This document shows, one piece after another, positions 16,323-24,865 of a stretch of DNA of 64,000 bases (within the stretch, counting starts at the first letter, position 1; every line of letters begins with the position of its first letter). The notes under the pieces were generated by a model that searched no databases, had not been told where the DNA came from, and worked only from the letters and a program-made list of their open reading frames with translations. Both the position numbers and the translations under genes were made by a program. This DNA comes from Streptosporangium album (GTDB lineage Bacteria; Actinomycetota; Actinomycetes; Streptosporangiales; Streptosporangiaceae). The stretch lies in NCBI RefSeq assembly GCF_014203795.1, contig NZ_JACHJU010000001.1:4340001-4404000 (forward strand). Direction: 5' to 3'.

Positions 16323-18209
16323 GTGACGGGGAAGGCTCGGCGGACCGTTGCCGCGGCGCTCGCGCTGGCGGTGACGGCCCCCATGCTGTCCGCCTGTTTC
16401 GAGGAGCCATCGGCTCACGAGGCGGTGCGTGACTTCCTGGTCGGCTGGCAGACGGGCGACTACGACATGGCCGCCCGTCGCACCGACGGGGACCGGAAGG
16501 TGGTCCGTCAGGCCCTGGAGGACGCCAAGGTCCACCTTGACGCGGCCTCGTTCCGCTTCAGGCTCAACGGGCTCCGGAACGCGGGGGAGGAGACCGAGGC
16601 CGACTTCAGGGCCGAGGTCGACCTCGGGGAGAACAACCCCCTCTGGGAGTACGCAGGCAGGCTCCCGCTCCGTCTGGTGGACGGCCAGTGGAAGGTGCAC
16701 TGGTCGCCCAGCGTGATCCATCCCCAGCTGCACGAGGGCGAGCGTTTCGCCGTGGACGTCACGCCCTACGGGCGCAGGTCGATCCTCGACCGCACCAACG
16801 ATCCGCTCCAGCAGCCGGCCACGCTGTACGTGGCGAACGTCATCCCGTCCATGCTGAAGGACGCGGCCGCGGTCTGCCGGCAGCTCTCCAAGATCACTGG
16901 ATTTCCCCAGGACCGTCTGCTCAGCAAGATCCGTTCGGCGATCCCCAACGCCCAGGTGCCGCTGGTCACCTTCGGCCGTACCAAGTACGCCCAGCTCCGC
17001 GTGCAGCTTGAGGCCATCCCCGGTATCAAGATCTCCCCTGAGCCGCTGCTGATCGATCCCGAGTCGCCCACCCAGATCGTGGGCTCCGTCACCGCCGTCA
17101 CCCCGGAGAGCGAGCAGCAGCTCGGCGGGCCGCAGCGCGCGGGAGACACCGTCGGCCGCAGCGGCCTGCAGAAGGCTTACCAGGAGTACCTCACCGGTTC
17201 GACCGAGACCCGCGTGATCACCCTGGACACCAAGACGTCGAAAGAGGTCGCAGAGCTGCGCAAGTGGCCTCCCAGCCGCTCCAACTCCGAGGTGCGCACC
17301 ACGCTCGACCGCTCCATCCAGCAGGCCGCCGACACCGCGCTGCTCGGCGACGGCGCGCCCGCCATGCTGGTGGCGGTCCAGGCCTCGACCGGTGAGGTGC
17401 GGGCCGTCAGCACCACGAAGGAGTACAACCAGGAGAGGCAGGCGCTCGCCGGAAAGTTCCACGCGGGGAGCATCTTCTCGATCATGTCCATCGAGGGGCT
17501 GCTCAAGGCCAAGGTGAGCTTCAAGCAGAAGCTCGCCTGCCCGGCCGATCGGACCGTCGGCGGCGCCCAGTTCCACCAGACCGCGGCCCCCGCCGGGAGC
17601 ACGCTGAGCCTCCAGGGCGCCTTCGCCGGCGGCTGTGTGACCGCGCTGGCCTCGCTGGCCCGCAGGATCGACGGAGCGGAACTGGCGGCCAGTGCGGCCA
17701 AGTTCGGTATCGGCGCGCCCTGGACCCTGCCGTTGAAGACCTTCAGCGGCAGGGTGAGTCCCCTGAAGAACGACGCCGCCACGGCCAAGGCCATCGCCGG
17801 GCAGAACGTCCTGGTCAGCCCGCTCTCCATGGCCCTGGTGGCCGGGGCGGTCGCCTCGGGCACCTGGCGGCCTCCCGTCCTGGTCACCGACCCGAAGACA
17901 GCGGACCCCTCGGCCGAGGCCGCTCCGCCGAAGGCGCCGGCCCCGATCGAGATCGACGCGAAGACGGTCAGCACCCTCAAGTCGCTCATGCGTGCCGGCG
18001 TGACCTCGGGCTCGGCCCGTGCGGCCGCTGCGGCGGGCGACCCGGTCTACGGCATCACCGCCTCCGCCACCCAGGGGCGCAAGCCGATGGCCTGGTTCGT
18101 CGGCTGGCAGGAGGACGTGGCGGTGGCGGTGCTGGCGCAGAGTTCCGACTCCACGGCGGGGGCGGCCATCGCGGGGAGGTTCTTCCAGGGCCTGCACGCC
18201 AGGCTGTAG
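16323..18209 (+). CDS. Penicillin-binding-protein-like lipoprotein with degenerate catalytic motifs
   Basis: A 628-residue exported protein built like a MecA_N-type class B PBP. It has a lipoprotein signal (lipobox LSAC, Cys near residue 25), an NTF2-like domain (about 30-150), a linker/dimerisation region (about 150-310) and a transpeptidase fold (about 325-628). The three active-site motifs are all altered: the SxxK box reads Ser383-Ile-Phe-Ser386 (no lysine), the SxN box reads GCV at 437-439, and the KTG box reads GIT at 577-579. Flanking structural motifs are kept (for example NVLVSPLSMALVAGAVASG and AWFVGWQEDVAVAVLAQ). It therefore looks like a folded pseudoenzyme rather than a decayed gene. 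The GTG start lies 2 nt after smpB, so it is in the ftsEX-smpB operon. A scaffold or regulator of peptidoglycan synthesis is inferred. Confidence 0.85.
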   Translation: MTGKARRTVAAALALAVTAPMLSACFEEPSAHEAVRDFLVGWQTGDYDMAARRTDGDRKVVRQALEDAKVHLDAASFRFRLNGLRNAGEETEADFRAEVDLGENNPLWEYAGRLPLRLVDGQWKVHWSPSVIHPQLHEGERFAVDVTPYGRRSILDRTNDPLQQPATLYVANVIPSMLKDAAAVCRQLSKITGFPQDRLLSKIRSAIPNAQVPLVTFGRTKYAQLRVQLEAIPGIKISPEPLLIDPESPTQIVGSVTAVTPESEQQLGGPQRAGDTVGRSGLQKAYQEYLTGSTETRVITLDTKTSKEVAELRKWPPSRSNSEVRTTLDRSIQQAADTALLGDGAPAMLVAVQASTGEVRAVSTTKEYNQERQALAGKFHAGSIFSIMSIEGLLKAKVSFKQKLACPADRTVGGAQFHQTAAPAGSTLSLQGAFAGGCVTALASLARRIDGAELAASAAKFGIGAPWTLPLKTFSGRVSPLKNDAATAKAIAGQNVLVSPLSMALVAGAVASGTWRPPVLVTDPKTADPSAEAAPPKAPAPIEIDAKTVSTLKSLMRAGVTSGSARAAAAAGDPVYGITASATQGRKPMAWFVGWQEDVAVAVLAQSSDSTAGAAIAGRFFQGLHARL

Positions 18210-18548
18210 CTCAGCGGAATTTTCTCCTCACTCCAGGCAACCATCGCGCGCCTCGTCTGCGTCTTTCCAGATGACTGAGCACCGCTCGGGGGTTGCGGAC
18301 TCAGTCGCCGTGACGAGATCAGGGCCCCGTCTCGGGGGAGGCTTTGGCCGTCCGAACCGGCTCGATTCTGCCGGTCGACCCCGGGGACGTGTGCGATCAA
18401 TGCCGCGTTCCCGGGGTTTCGGCGCCTCCCGTACGGCCTCCCGGCCCCGAAACGGCTGACCGGCAGGGAATTCAGTTGGCGTTACCCGTGTTGTAACAGG
18501 TATCTTCGGATGGCTCGATCCTTCGGGACCGGGTTGACAACTCAACAG
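18210..18548. other. 339-nt intergenic region before ssrA
   Basis: I see no gene here. The right part holds the probable ssrA promoter: TATCTT at 18501-18506 as a -10, TTGGCG at 18476-18481 as a -35 with a long 19-nt spacer, and an inverted repeat GTTAC/GTAAC (18481-18497) inside it. A TTGACA at 18534-18539 is too close to the RNA 5' end to be its -35. Confidence 0.5.
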
Positions 18549-18930
18549 GGGGGTGACTGGTTTCGACTTTGGCTTTGCAATTCAGGGGAAGCGGGTCGAG
18601 GACTGCGGACATAACCTCGTTAACACTGTGACCGCGACCAACAAGTGCCAATAAGACGCACTCCGAAGTCAGCCAGGGCAACCTGGCACTCGCCGCCTAA
18701 GCAGCGAGTGACTTCTGCCGGCCCGGGAGCGCCTCCGGCCCGGATCCGGCATCGCTAGGAGGCTCAACCGATCGACCCGGCCACGGGGAAGATCGGGAAA
18801 ACAGACAGTGGCTGAGCCCGTCGGCGTCTTGCCTGCGTGATCGCCGGGGCTGAGAAAAGCAGAGCAGGCTGTGCCCGGAGAAGCCCTGTTTTGGAGTTGA
18901 AGGACGCGGGTTCGATTCCCGCCACCTCCA
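18549..18930 (+). ncRNA. ssrA: Transfer-messenger RNA (tmRNA)
   Basis: tmRNA rescues ribosomes stalled on broken mRNA together with SmpB. The 5' end GGGGGTGACTGGTTTCGAC pairs as a tRNA-Ala-like acceptor with the 3' CACCTCC (18923-18929), with discriminator A at 18930. The T-arm GGGTTCGATTCCC is present. The CCA end is not encoded (ACC is followed by C), so it must be added. The tag frame runs 18647-18700. The size (382 nt) fits the one-piece actinobacterial form, and smpB is nearby on the same strand. Confidence 0.95.
18647..18700 (+). other. tmRNA proteolysis-tag reading frame
   Basis: The resume codon GCC is followed by a frame that ends in TAA and encodes ANKTHSEVSQGNLALAA. The terminal LALAA is the usual ClpXP-type degron; the middle differs from the Streptomyces tag as I remember it. 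Confidence 0.85.
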
Positions 18931-18969
18931 CCCCCGTTCCGCATTCGAAACGTGTGGAACAGATCGTCC

Positions 18970-19010
18970 AAGGGCGGTCGGTCGGCGATGTCGCCGGTCC
19001 GGCCGCCCTT
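18970..19010 (+). terminator. Terminator after ssrA
   Basis: An AAGGGCGG/CCGCCCTT outer stem encloses a second hairpin (GGCGA/TCGCC), 40 nt after the tmRNA 3' end, followed by GATCTCTGTCT. Confidence 0.7.
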
Positions 19011-19083
19011 GATCTCTGTCTGGGCGAAGTCCTCATCCGTCTGCCGGTGGAGCGTCGGAAAGTGGGACGAACGTCGGGAAAGC

Positions 19084-19089
19084 TAGGCT
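19084..19089 (+). promoter_or_regulatory. -10 element of a leaderless kinase transcript
   Basis: TAGGCT lies exactly 7 nt before the kinase ATG and there is no Shine-Dalgarno site, so transcription probably starts at or beside the A of the ATG. Confidence 0.5.
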
Positions 19090-19096
19090 AACCCCG

Positions 19097-20719
19097 ATGA
19101 ATCCTTCGGAACAGGCCGCACCAGGCGATTCGCAGGTGATCGGCGGCTACGTGCTCCGGCGCGTGCTCGGGCGTGGCGGCATGGGCACCGTACATCTCGC
19201 CACCACCCCGACCGGCGGCCTGGCCGCGGTGAAGGTGATCAATCCGGAGCTGGCGCGCGACCCGGCCTTCCGGTGGCGTTTCGAGCGTGAGGTCGCGGCG
19301 GCCCGCCTGGTGGCCCGGTTCTGTACGGCCCCCGTGCTGGACGCCGGGCTCGACGGGGATGTGGCCTACCTCGTCACCGAATACGTCAAGGGGCCCGACC
19401 TGGCGCACGCCGTAAGGGACCAGGGGCCGATGAACGGCTCCGACCTGGAGGCCCTGGCGGTCGGCATCGCGGTGGCACTGAACGCGATCCACGGGGCCGG
19501 GGTGATCCACCGGGATCTCAAGCCGTCGAACGTCCTGCTCTCCCCGCTGGGTCCGCGTGTGATCGACTTCGGGATCGCCAAGCTGGTCGACGGAGACAGT
19601 CTGGCGAGCCAGGCGATCCTGGGGACGCCCGCGTTCATGGCCCCCGAGCAGGTGCGCGGGGAGGCGCTCACCGAGGCGGCCGACATCTACGCCTGGGGCG
19701 GGGTGATCGTGTTCGCGGGGACCGGGCGGTTGCCGTTCGGCGGTGGGGCGCCGGCGGAGGTCCTCTACCGGATCGTCAACGAGGGGCCGCACCTCGACGG
19801 GCTGGACGGGCGGATGCGCGGCTTCGTCGAGCGGGCCATGGCCAAGGACCCGGCGAGGCGGCCAAGCGCCCAGGAACTGCTCGGTGAGCTGGTCGGCGGC
19901 CGGGACATGACACCGGCGACGGCCACCCGGGTGGTCGAGCGGACCTGGACCGGCCGGCCTCCGGCCGTGGCCGGAGGCCGGCCGCAGGACATGTCCGGGC
20001 AGTCCGGGCCGGGTGGCACCGGAGCGGCGGGGCGTGGCCGGTCGACGGAGGTCTCCCGGAGCGGGCGGCGGAGGCCGCTGCTCGCCGGGCTGGCCGTTCT
20101 GGCCGTGGCGGCCGGGGCGGCGGCGTGGTGGGCCGTGGGGAGGCCCGGCGAGGAGTGGCCGTTCCACGCCGGCTTCGGCGCCGCGGACCACTCCTGGGAG
20201 GTGGGGTCCACCGAGGCCGGGCGCGCGGAGGTCACCGGCGGCGCCTATCTCCTGACGGTGAAACCGGGCTGGCGGCTGTGGAAGTCGGCTCCGGGACCGG
20301 CCGAGCCCGAAGAGGGAGTGGTCATCAGCAGCGCGGCCCGCCTGACCGAGGGCGCGGGAGAGTTCGGCGTCTGGTGCCGGGGTGACTCCGGCAGCGGTGA
20401 CCGCTACGAGTTCGCGGTCAACGGCGCGGGGACGGTCTCGATCACCAAGCGCCAGACCGGACAGAAGGCCACAGTCCTGTACGGGCCGGTCAAAAACGCG
20501 AACATCAAGGAGTCGGCGGACAATCGCATCGTCGCCGAATGCCGTCCCGACGGGGCGAAGCTCGCCCTGCGGATGTGGGTCAACGAGGCGTTCGCCGGCG
20601 AGGCCGCCGACGACGCCCCCCACGCCCCCGGGCGGACCGGTCTGTACGCGGCACCGGACGGCGACGCGGAGATACGGGTGAGGTTCGGCTCGTTCGACCT
20701 GCGCCGGGCGGGCGGGTAG
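19097..20719 (+). CDS. Membrane Ser/Thr protein kinase (PknB/AfsK-like)
   Basis: A 540-residue Hanks-type kinase. The cytoplasmic kinase domain (about 15-275) has all key elements: GRGGMGTVHLA loop, Lys in AAVKVI, HRDLKPSN, DFGIAK and GTPAFMAPEQ, so it should be active. A Gly/Pro/Arg-rich juxtamembrane stretch (about 280-325) leads to one transmembrane helix (about 330-350) and an extracellular domain of about 190 residues rich in beta strands that resembles sugar- or lectin-binding sandwich domains, without PASTA repeats. The next gene, an AfsR-like regulator, starts 3 nt after the stop, which suggests a kinase-substrate pair like AfsK-AfsR. The ligand of the external domain is unknown. Confidence 0.92.
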   Translation: MNPSEQAAPGDSQVIGGYVLRRVLGRGGMGTVHLATTPTGGLAAVKVINPELARDPAFRWRFEREVAAARLVARFCTAPVLDAGLDGDVAYLVTEYVKGPDLAHAVRDQGPMNGSDLEALAVGIAVALNAIHGAGVIHRDLKPSNVLLSPLGPRVIDFGIAKLVDGDSLASQAILGTPAFMAPEQVRGEALTEAADIYAWGGVIVFAGTGRLPFGGGAPAEVLYRIVNEGPHLDGLDGRMRGFVERAMAKDPARRPSAQELLGELVGGRDMTPATATRVVERTWTGRPPAVAGGRPQDMSGQSGPGGTGAAGRGRSTEVSRSGRRRPLLAGLAVLAVAAGAAAWWAVGRPGEEWPFHAGFGAADHSWEVGSTEAGRAEVTGGAYLLTVKPGWRLWKSAPGPAEPEEGVVISSAARLTEGAGEFGVWCRGDSGSGDRYEFAVNGAGTVSITKRQTGQKATVLYGPVKNANIKESADNRIVAECRPDGAKLALRMWVNEAFAGEAADDAPHAPGRTGLYAAPDGDAEIRVRFGSFDLRRAGG

Positions 20720-20722
20720 CGC

Positions 20723-23590
20723 GTGCGGTTCGGCCTGCTGGGTCCCCTTCAGATCTTTGACGGCGACCGGATCCTGGCGCCGCCCGGTCCGGCCAAGCAC
20801 CGTGCGGTCCTGGCCGCCCTGTTGCTGGGCGCGGGGCAGGTCGTGACGCTTGACCGGCTGGTCGCCGTGGTGTGGGGGGAGAACCCGCCGGCCTCCGCCG
20901 AGCCGGTGCTGCGGGTCTACGTGAGCGCCCTGCGCCGTCTGGTCGGGGCCGAGACCATCCGTACGGCTCCCGGCGGTTACCTGATCGCCGTCACCCCCGA
21001 CCAGGTGGACGCGCACCGGTTCGACCGCATGGTGGAGAGGGCGCGCCGGAGCCGCGACGCGGGGAGGGCGGCCGAGGCCGCCGACGAGCTGCGCACCGCC
21101 CTGGGACTGTGGCGCGGACCGGCGCTGGCCGACGTCGACTCCGGCGAGTTGCGGCGGACGCACGCCGTACGTCTCGAAGAGCTGCGTCTCAGCGCGACCG
21201 AGGAGCGTGTCGACCTCGATCTCGCGCTCGGACGACACGGTGAGGTCGTCGGCGAGCTCCGCGCGCTCGTGGCCGCTCACCCGCTCAGGGAACGCGCGTG
21301 GGGACAGCTGGTCCTCGCGTTGCACCGGGGAGGGAGGCGTTCGGAGGCGCTCGGGGCCTACCAGGACGTCCGCCGTCTGCTGGTGGAGGAGCTCGGGCTG
21401 GAACCGGGTCCCGAGCTGCGGGCCGCCCACGACAGGGTGCTGGCGGGAGAGGGCCCGGAGCCCGGTGCCCGCACGCGGGAGGCGCCGCACGAGACGCCGC
21501 CCGACATCGCCGACTTCACCGGCCGCGCGCAGGTCCTGAGTTGGATCACCGGGGAGACGCCCGCCGCCGGGGGTGCTCCGGTGCATCTGGTGCTGCACGG
21601 TCCCGCCGGTTCGGGCAAGAGCGCCGTGGCCGTCCGCGCGGCCACGCTGCTGGGGGCGCGGTTCCCCGGCGGCCGTCTGTACGCGGCGCTGCGTGCGGGT
21701 GACCGGCCGGTCGGCGCCGGCGCCGTGCTGGAGGACCTGCTGCGCTCTCTCGGCTGCCCCGAAGGCGCCGTCCCCGCCGGTATCGAGGACCGGGTGCGGC
21801 TCTACCGCAGCATGACGGCCACCCGCCGGCTGCTGGTGGTGCTGGACGACGCCGCCGACGAGTCCCAGGTCAGGCCGCTGCTGCCGACGGGGCCGGGGTG
21901 CCTGACGCTGGTGACCAGCAGGTCCCCGCTGTACGGGCTGGAGGCCTCCCGTGCCTTCGAGCTCGGCGTGCTCGATCTCGCCGAGTCGGTGGCGATGCTG
22001 GCCGGGGTGGCGGGGGAGCCGCGCGTGCGGGCCGAGCCGCAGGCCGCCCGGCGGATCGCCGAGCTGTGCGGCGGGCTTCCGCTGGCGCTGCGGATCGCGG
22101 GGTCCCGGCTGGCCAGGCGGCCCGGCTGGACCCTGGAACACCTGGCCGGGCGGCTGGAGGACGAGCGCGTGCGCCTGGACGAGCTGGCCGCGGGAGACCT
22201 GGCGGTGCGGAGCAGCCTCGGTCTCGGCTATCGCGGCCTGGCGGAGGAGGAGCAGCGGCTGCTGCGACGCCTGGGGGCGCTGTCGGCGCCTGACGTGGCG
22301 CCGTGGGCCGCCGCGGCGGTGTTCGGCGGCCTGCGGGTGGACCGGATCCTGGAGGAGCTGGCGGGGACGGGTCTGCTCCAGTCGAGGGGGCTGGACGACG
22401 CGGGTCAGGAGCGGTACGGCCGGCATGATCTGACCCGGCTCTATGCCGCCGAACGCCTCGCCGAGGAGGAGGGTACGGCGGCGCGGGTGCTCGCCGTGCT
22501 CGCGCGTGAGGTCCTGGAGCGGGTCCGGCGGGCCCGTGCCCTGCTGCTGCCCGCCGAGCCGGGTACCGGCCGGACCGTCGCCCACACGGCGGGGCAGAGC
22601 GTGGCCGTGGAGACGACGCACCTGCGTGAGTCGGCCCGGTGGCTCGCGGCCGAACGGGGGTTCCTGGTCGCCGCCGTCGCGGACTTCCACCGCGCGGGGC
22701 TGGCCGAGGCGGCCTGGCGGCTGGCGTTCTACCTGACACCGTTCTTCGAGCTGCGCGCGCATCACGAGGACTGGTACGCGACGAACCGGATCGGACGGGA
22801 GGCGGCGCGGCTGGCGGGCCACCGTCACGGCGAGGCGCTGTTGCTGAGGGCACTGGGTGACCTGTACCGGATCGAGGGGCGCCTGGACGACGCCGCGCGG
22901 GCGCTCCAGGCGGCGCTGTCCCATTTCCGGGATCTCGCGGACGGGGCCGAGGAGGCGCGTGCGCGCTACCGGCTCGGCCTGGTCCTCATCGCCCAGGATC
23001 GTCCGGCCGAGGCGGAACGGTCCCTGGCGGAGTGTCTGGCCGCGTTCGAGGCGGCCGGTGACGCGCGTGGCCGGGCGGACGCGCTGCGCTCGCTGGGTTC
23101 GGTACGGCGGGCTGAGGACCTGCTGGCGGCCGGCCTCGACGCCTACCGGGAACTGGGCGACCCCCGGGGTGAGGCGGCGGCACTGCGCGAACTGGCCCTT
23201 CTCCACCTGGATCGGCGGCGTCTGCCCGCCGCCCGTGACTGTGCCGAGCGTGCCCTCCGCGCCGACCGGCGGCTGGGTGACCGGCTGCCCGAGGCGTCGA
23301 GCCTCGTGCTGCTGGCTCGCGTGGCGCGCGCCGAGGGCGTGCCGGAGGCGGCGCGGACGACGGTGGAGGAGGCTCTGTCGATCTTCAAGGAGTACGGCGA
23401 CCGCCGTGGAGCCGCCCACGCGCTGCTCGTCCTGGCCGGTGCGGACCTCGACATCGACGAGATTGATGGGGCTTTTGCTGCGATTTCCAGTGCTACAGAA
23501 GGGTTCGATATCCTCGGCGACCAGCGAGGTTCGGCTGAGGCGGCGGAGCTCATGCGGGAGGCGCGTCGCCGCCGCGGCCTGTGGACATAG
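20723..23590 (+). CDS. AfsR/SARP-like transcriptional regulator (BTAD, NB-ARC, TPR)
   Basis: A 955-residue regulator. The N-terminal OmpR-type winged helix (about 1-90, with VWGENPPASAEPVLRVYVSA) is followed by the bacterial transcriptional activation domain (about 95-245, with LGLEPGPELRAAHDRVL). An NB-ARC ATPase follows, with Walker A HGPAGSGKS near residue 293 and a Walker B-like LLVVLDDAAD, and then a long C-terminal TPR array (about 680-950). This is the layout of AfsR, which controls secondary metabolism and whose ATPase is tuned by phosphorylation. Coupling to the upstream kinase (3-nt gap) supports that relation. The target genes cannot be read from the sequence. Confidence 0.92.
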   Translation: MRFGLLGPLQIFDGDRILAPPGPAKHRAVLAALLLGAGQVVTLDRLVAVVWGENPPASAEPVLRVYVSALRRLVGAETIRTAPGGYLIAVTPDQVDAHRFDRMVERARRSRDAGRAAEAADELRTALGLWRGPALADVDSGELRRTHAVRLEELRLSATEERVDLDLALGRHGEVVGELRALVAAHPLRERAWGQLVLALHRGGRRSEALGAYQDVRRLLVEELGLEPGPELRAAHDRVLAGEGPEPGARTREAPHETPPDIADFTGRAQVLSWITGETPAAGGAPVHLVLHGPAGSGKSAVAVRAATLLGARFPGGRLYAALRAGDRPVGAGAVLEDLLRSLGCPEGAVPAGIEDRVRLYRSMTATRRLLVVLDDAADESQVRPLLPTGPGCLTLVTSRSPLYGLEASRAFELGVLDLAESVAMLAGVAGEPRVRAEPQAARRIAELCGGLPLALRIAGSRLARRPGWTLEHLAGRLEDERVRLDELAAGDLAVRSSLGLGYRGLAEEEQRLLRRLGALSAPDVAPWAAAAVFGGLRVDRILEELAGTGLLQSRGLDDAGQERYGRHDLTRLYAAERLAEEEGTAARVLAVLAREVLERVRRARALLLPAEPGTGRTVAHTAGQSVAVETTHLRESARWLAAERGFLVAAVADFHRAGLAEAAWRLAFYLTPFFELRAHHEDWYATNRIGREAARLAGHRHGEALLLRALGDLYRIEGRLDDAARALQAALSHFRDLADGAEEARARYRLGLVLIAQDRPAEAERSLAECLAAFEAAGDARGRADALRSLGSVRRAEDLLAAGLDAYRELGDPRGEAAALRELALLHLDRRRLPAARDCAERALRADRRLGDRLPEASSLVLLARVARAEGVPEAARTTVEEALSIFKEYGDRRGAAHALLVLAGADLDIDEIDGAFAAISSATEGFDILGDQRGSAEAAELMREARRRRGLWT

Positions 23591-23667
23591 CGGGCTATAC
23601 GCATCCTGAAGGTCAGCTCACTACATTCATATCCGACCACAACCCCGACAAGCAGAGGTGGCAGAGG

Positions 23668-24282
23668 ATGCGAAGGAAGATCGCACTCGCCGTGGCCGCT
23701 CCCGGGCTGGCGGTGGCCCTGACGGCGTGCGGCGCGCTCGGCGGCCTGCAGGGCAGCGGCGGCCAGGAACGCCAGTCCCGGCAGGCGGCCGAGACGGTCG
23801 CCACCGGCGCTCCGTCGGAGGCGCCGAAGGACCAGGCCCCGTCCGGGGACGCGGCGAGCGCGCCGTCCCAGCAGGGGGAGGTGATCGCCACCCGCGACGT
23901 CAAGGCCGGCGGGGCCGAGCTGACCGTGGACATCACGGGGCTCCGGCGGCAGGGACGGCTGATCACGCTGAGCTGGACCGTCACCAACACCGGCGACACC
24001 GACTGGGAAATGAGCAGCCAGTTGGGAGACACGCCCGCCTATCTCGGCCTGACGGTCGCCGGGGTGAGCCTCGTCGACACCGCGAACGCCAAGCGTTACC
24101 GGGTCGCCCGCACCGGCGAGCGGGGCACCGCCAAGTGCGTGTGCTCGGACTACGACATCACCACCGCCCCCGGGGAGGTCCTCCCGCTGTACGCGACGTA
24201 CGCCGCGCCGCCGCCGGACGTGCAGAAGATCAACGTGGAGATGCCCGTCCTCGGGGTGTTCACCGATGTCCCGATCTCCTGA
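23668..24282 (+). CDS. Small secreted lipoprotein of unknown function
   Basis: A 204-residue predicted lipoprotein: MRRKIALA signal, lipobox LTAC (Cys about 25), a low-complexity Ser/Gln/Pro linker to about residue 75, then a beta-rich domain (SWTVTNTGDTDWEMS) of the kind found in extracellular proteins with an immunoglobulin-like fold. Two adjacent cysteines (CVCSDYD) lie near residue 155. I chose the ATG at 23668 because it opens a signal peptide; the longer frame begins inside the upstream gene. The gene overlaps the OmpA-domain gene by 17 nt, so the two are co-translated. Confidence 0.75.
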   Translation: MRRKIALAVAAPGLAVALTACGALGGLQGSGGQERQSRQAAETVATGAPSEAPKDQAPSGDAASAPSQQGEVIATRDVKAGGAELTVDITGLRRQGRLITLSWTVTNTGDTDWEMSSQLGDTPAYLGLTVAGVSLVDTANAKRYRVARTGERGTAKCVCSDYDITTAPGEVLPLYATYAAPPPDVQKINVEMPVLGVFTDVPIS

Positions 24283-24847
24283 GCCCGTCCGGCATGTCCT
24301 GGGCGCCGCGGCGCTGGCCGTGGCGCTCGTCGCCGGGGTCGCACCGGCGGCGTGGGCGGAGCCGGATCCGCCGGCCGAAGCCACGGCGCCGGTGGACGAC
24401 CTCATCCTGCCGGTCGACGACATCCTGGCCGAGATCGAGTCCCTGGACGGCAGCGAGAGCGAGTCCAAGCAGGGGCAGACGGTCACCCTGGCGCTCACCA
24501 GCGACGTGCTCTTCGCCCTCGACAGGGCCGCGCTGACGGCCAGGGCGACGGCACGGCTGGGGAAGGTCGCGGGGAAGATCAAGCAGGAGTCGGCCGGAGG
24601 GTTGATCAAGATCATGGGACACACCGACGACCAGGGCGCCGACGCCTACAACGACCGGCTGTCCCTGCGGCGGGCGCAGGCCGTGCAGGAAGGGCTGCGG
24701 GAGCTGCTGGCCGGGCAGGGCGTGACCTTCCAGGCCGCCGGCTTCGGCGAGCGGCGGCCGAAGGTGCCGAACGTCGTCGACGGCCGGCCATCCGAGGAGA
24801 ACCGGGCCAGGAACCGCCGCGTCGAGATCGTCTTCACCGCCAGGTGA
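24266..24847 (+). CDS. OmpA-family peptidoglycan-associated protein
   Basis: A 193-residue exported protein. It has a signal peptide (cleavage near AWAEP), a short acidic linker, and a C-terminal OmpA-like domain (about 75-193) with GHTDDQGADAYNDRLSLRRA and NRARNRRVEIVF, the residues that bind diaminopimelate in peptidoglycan. In a Gram-positive it would anchor to the wall outside the membrane. Overlap with the preceding lipoprotein gene suggests that the two act together. It is convergent with the HtrA-like protease, with an 18-nt gap. Confidence 0.88.
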   Translation: MSRSPEPVRHVLGAAALAVALVAGVAPAAWAEPDPPAEATAPVDDLILPVDDILAEIESLDGSESESKQGQTVTLALTSDVLFALDRAALTARATARLGKVAGKIKQESAGGLIKIMGHTDDQGADAYNDRLSLRRAQAVQEGLRELLAGQGVTFQAAGFGERRPKVPNVVDGRPSEENRARNRRVEIVFTAR

Positions 24848-24865
24848 CCTCCGCCCGGCCGCCGT

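Noticed and set aside
18534..18539. TTGACA as the -35 of ssrA
   Set aside because: It lies only 9 nt before the tmRNA 5' end, too close for a -35; a box near 18501 is more plausible.
19088..23419. A 1443-codon open frame on the minus strand
   Set aside because: It is antisense to the kinase and AfsR-like genes, Arg/Gly/Pro/His-rich with no domain, and is explained by the GC-rich third positions of the plus-strand genes.
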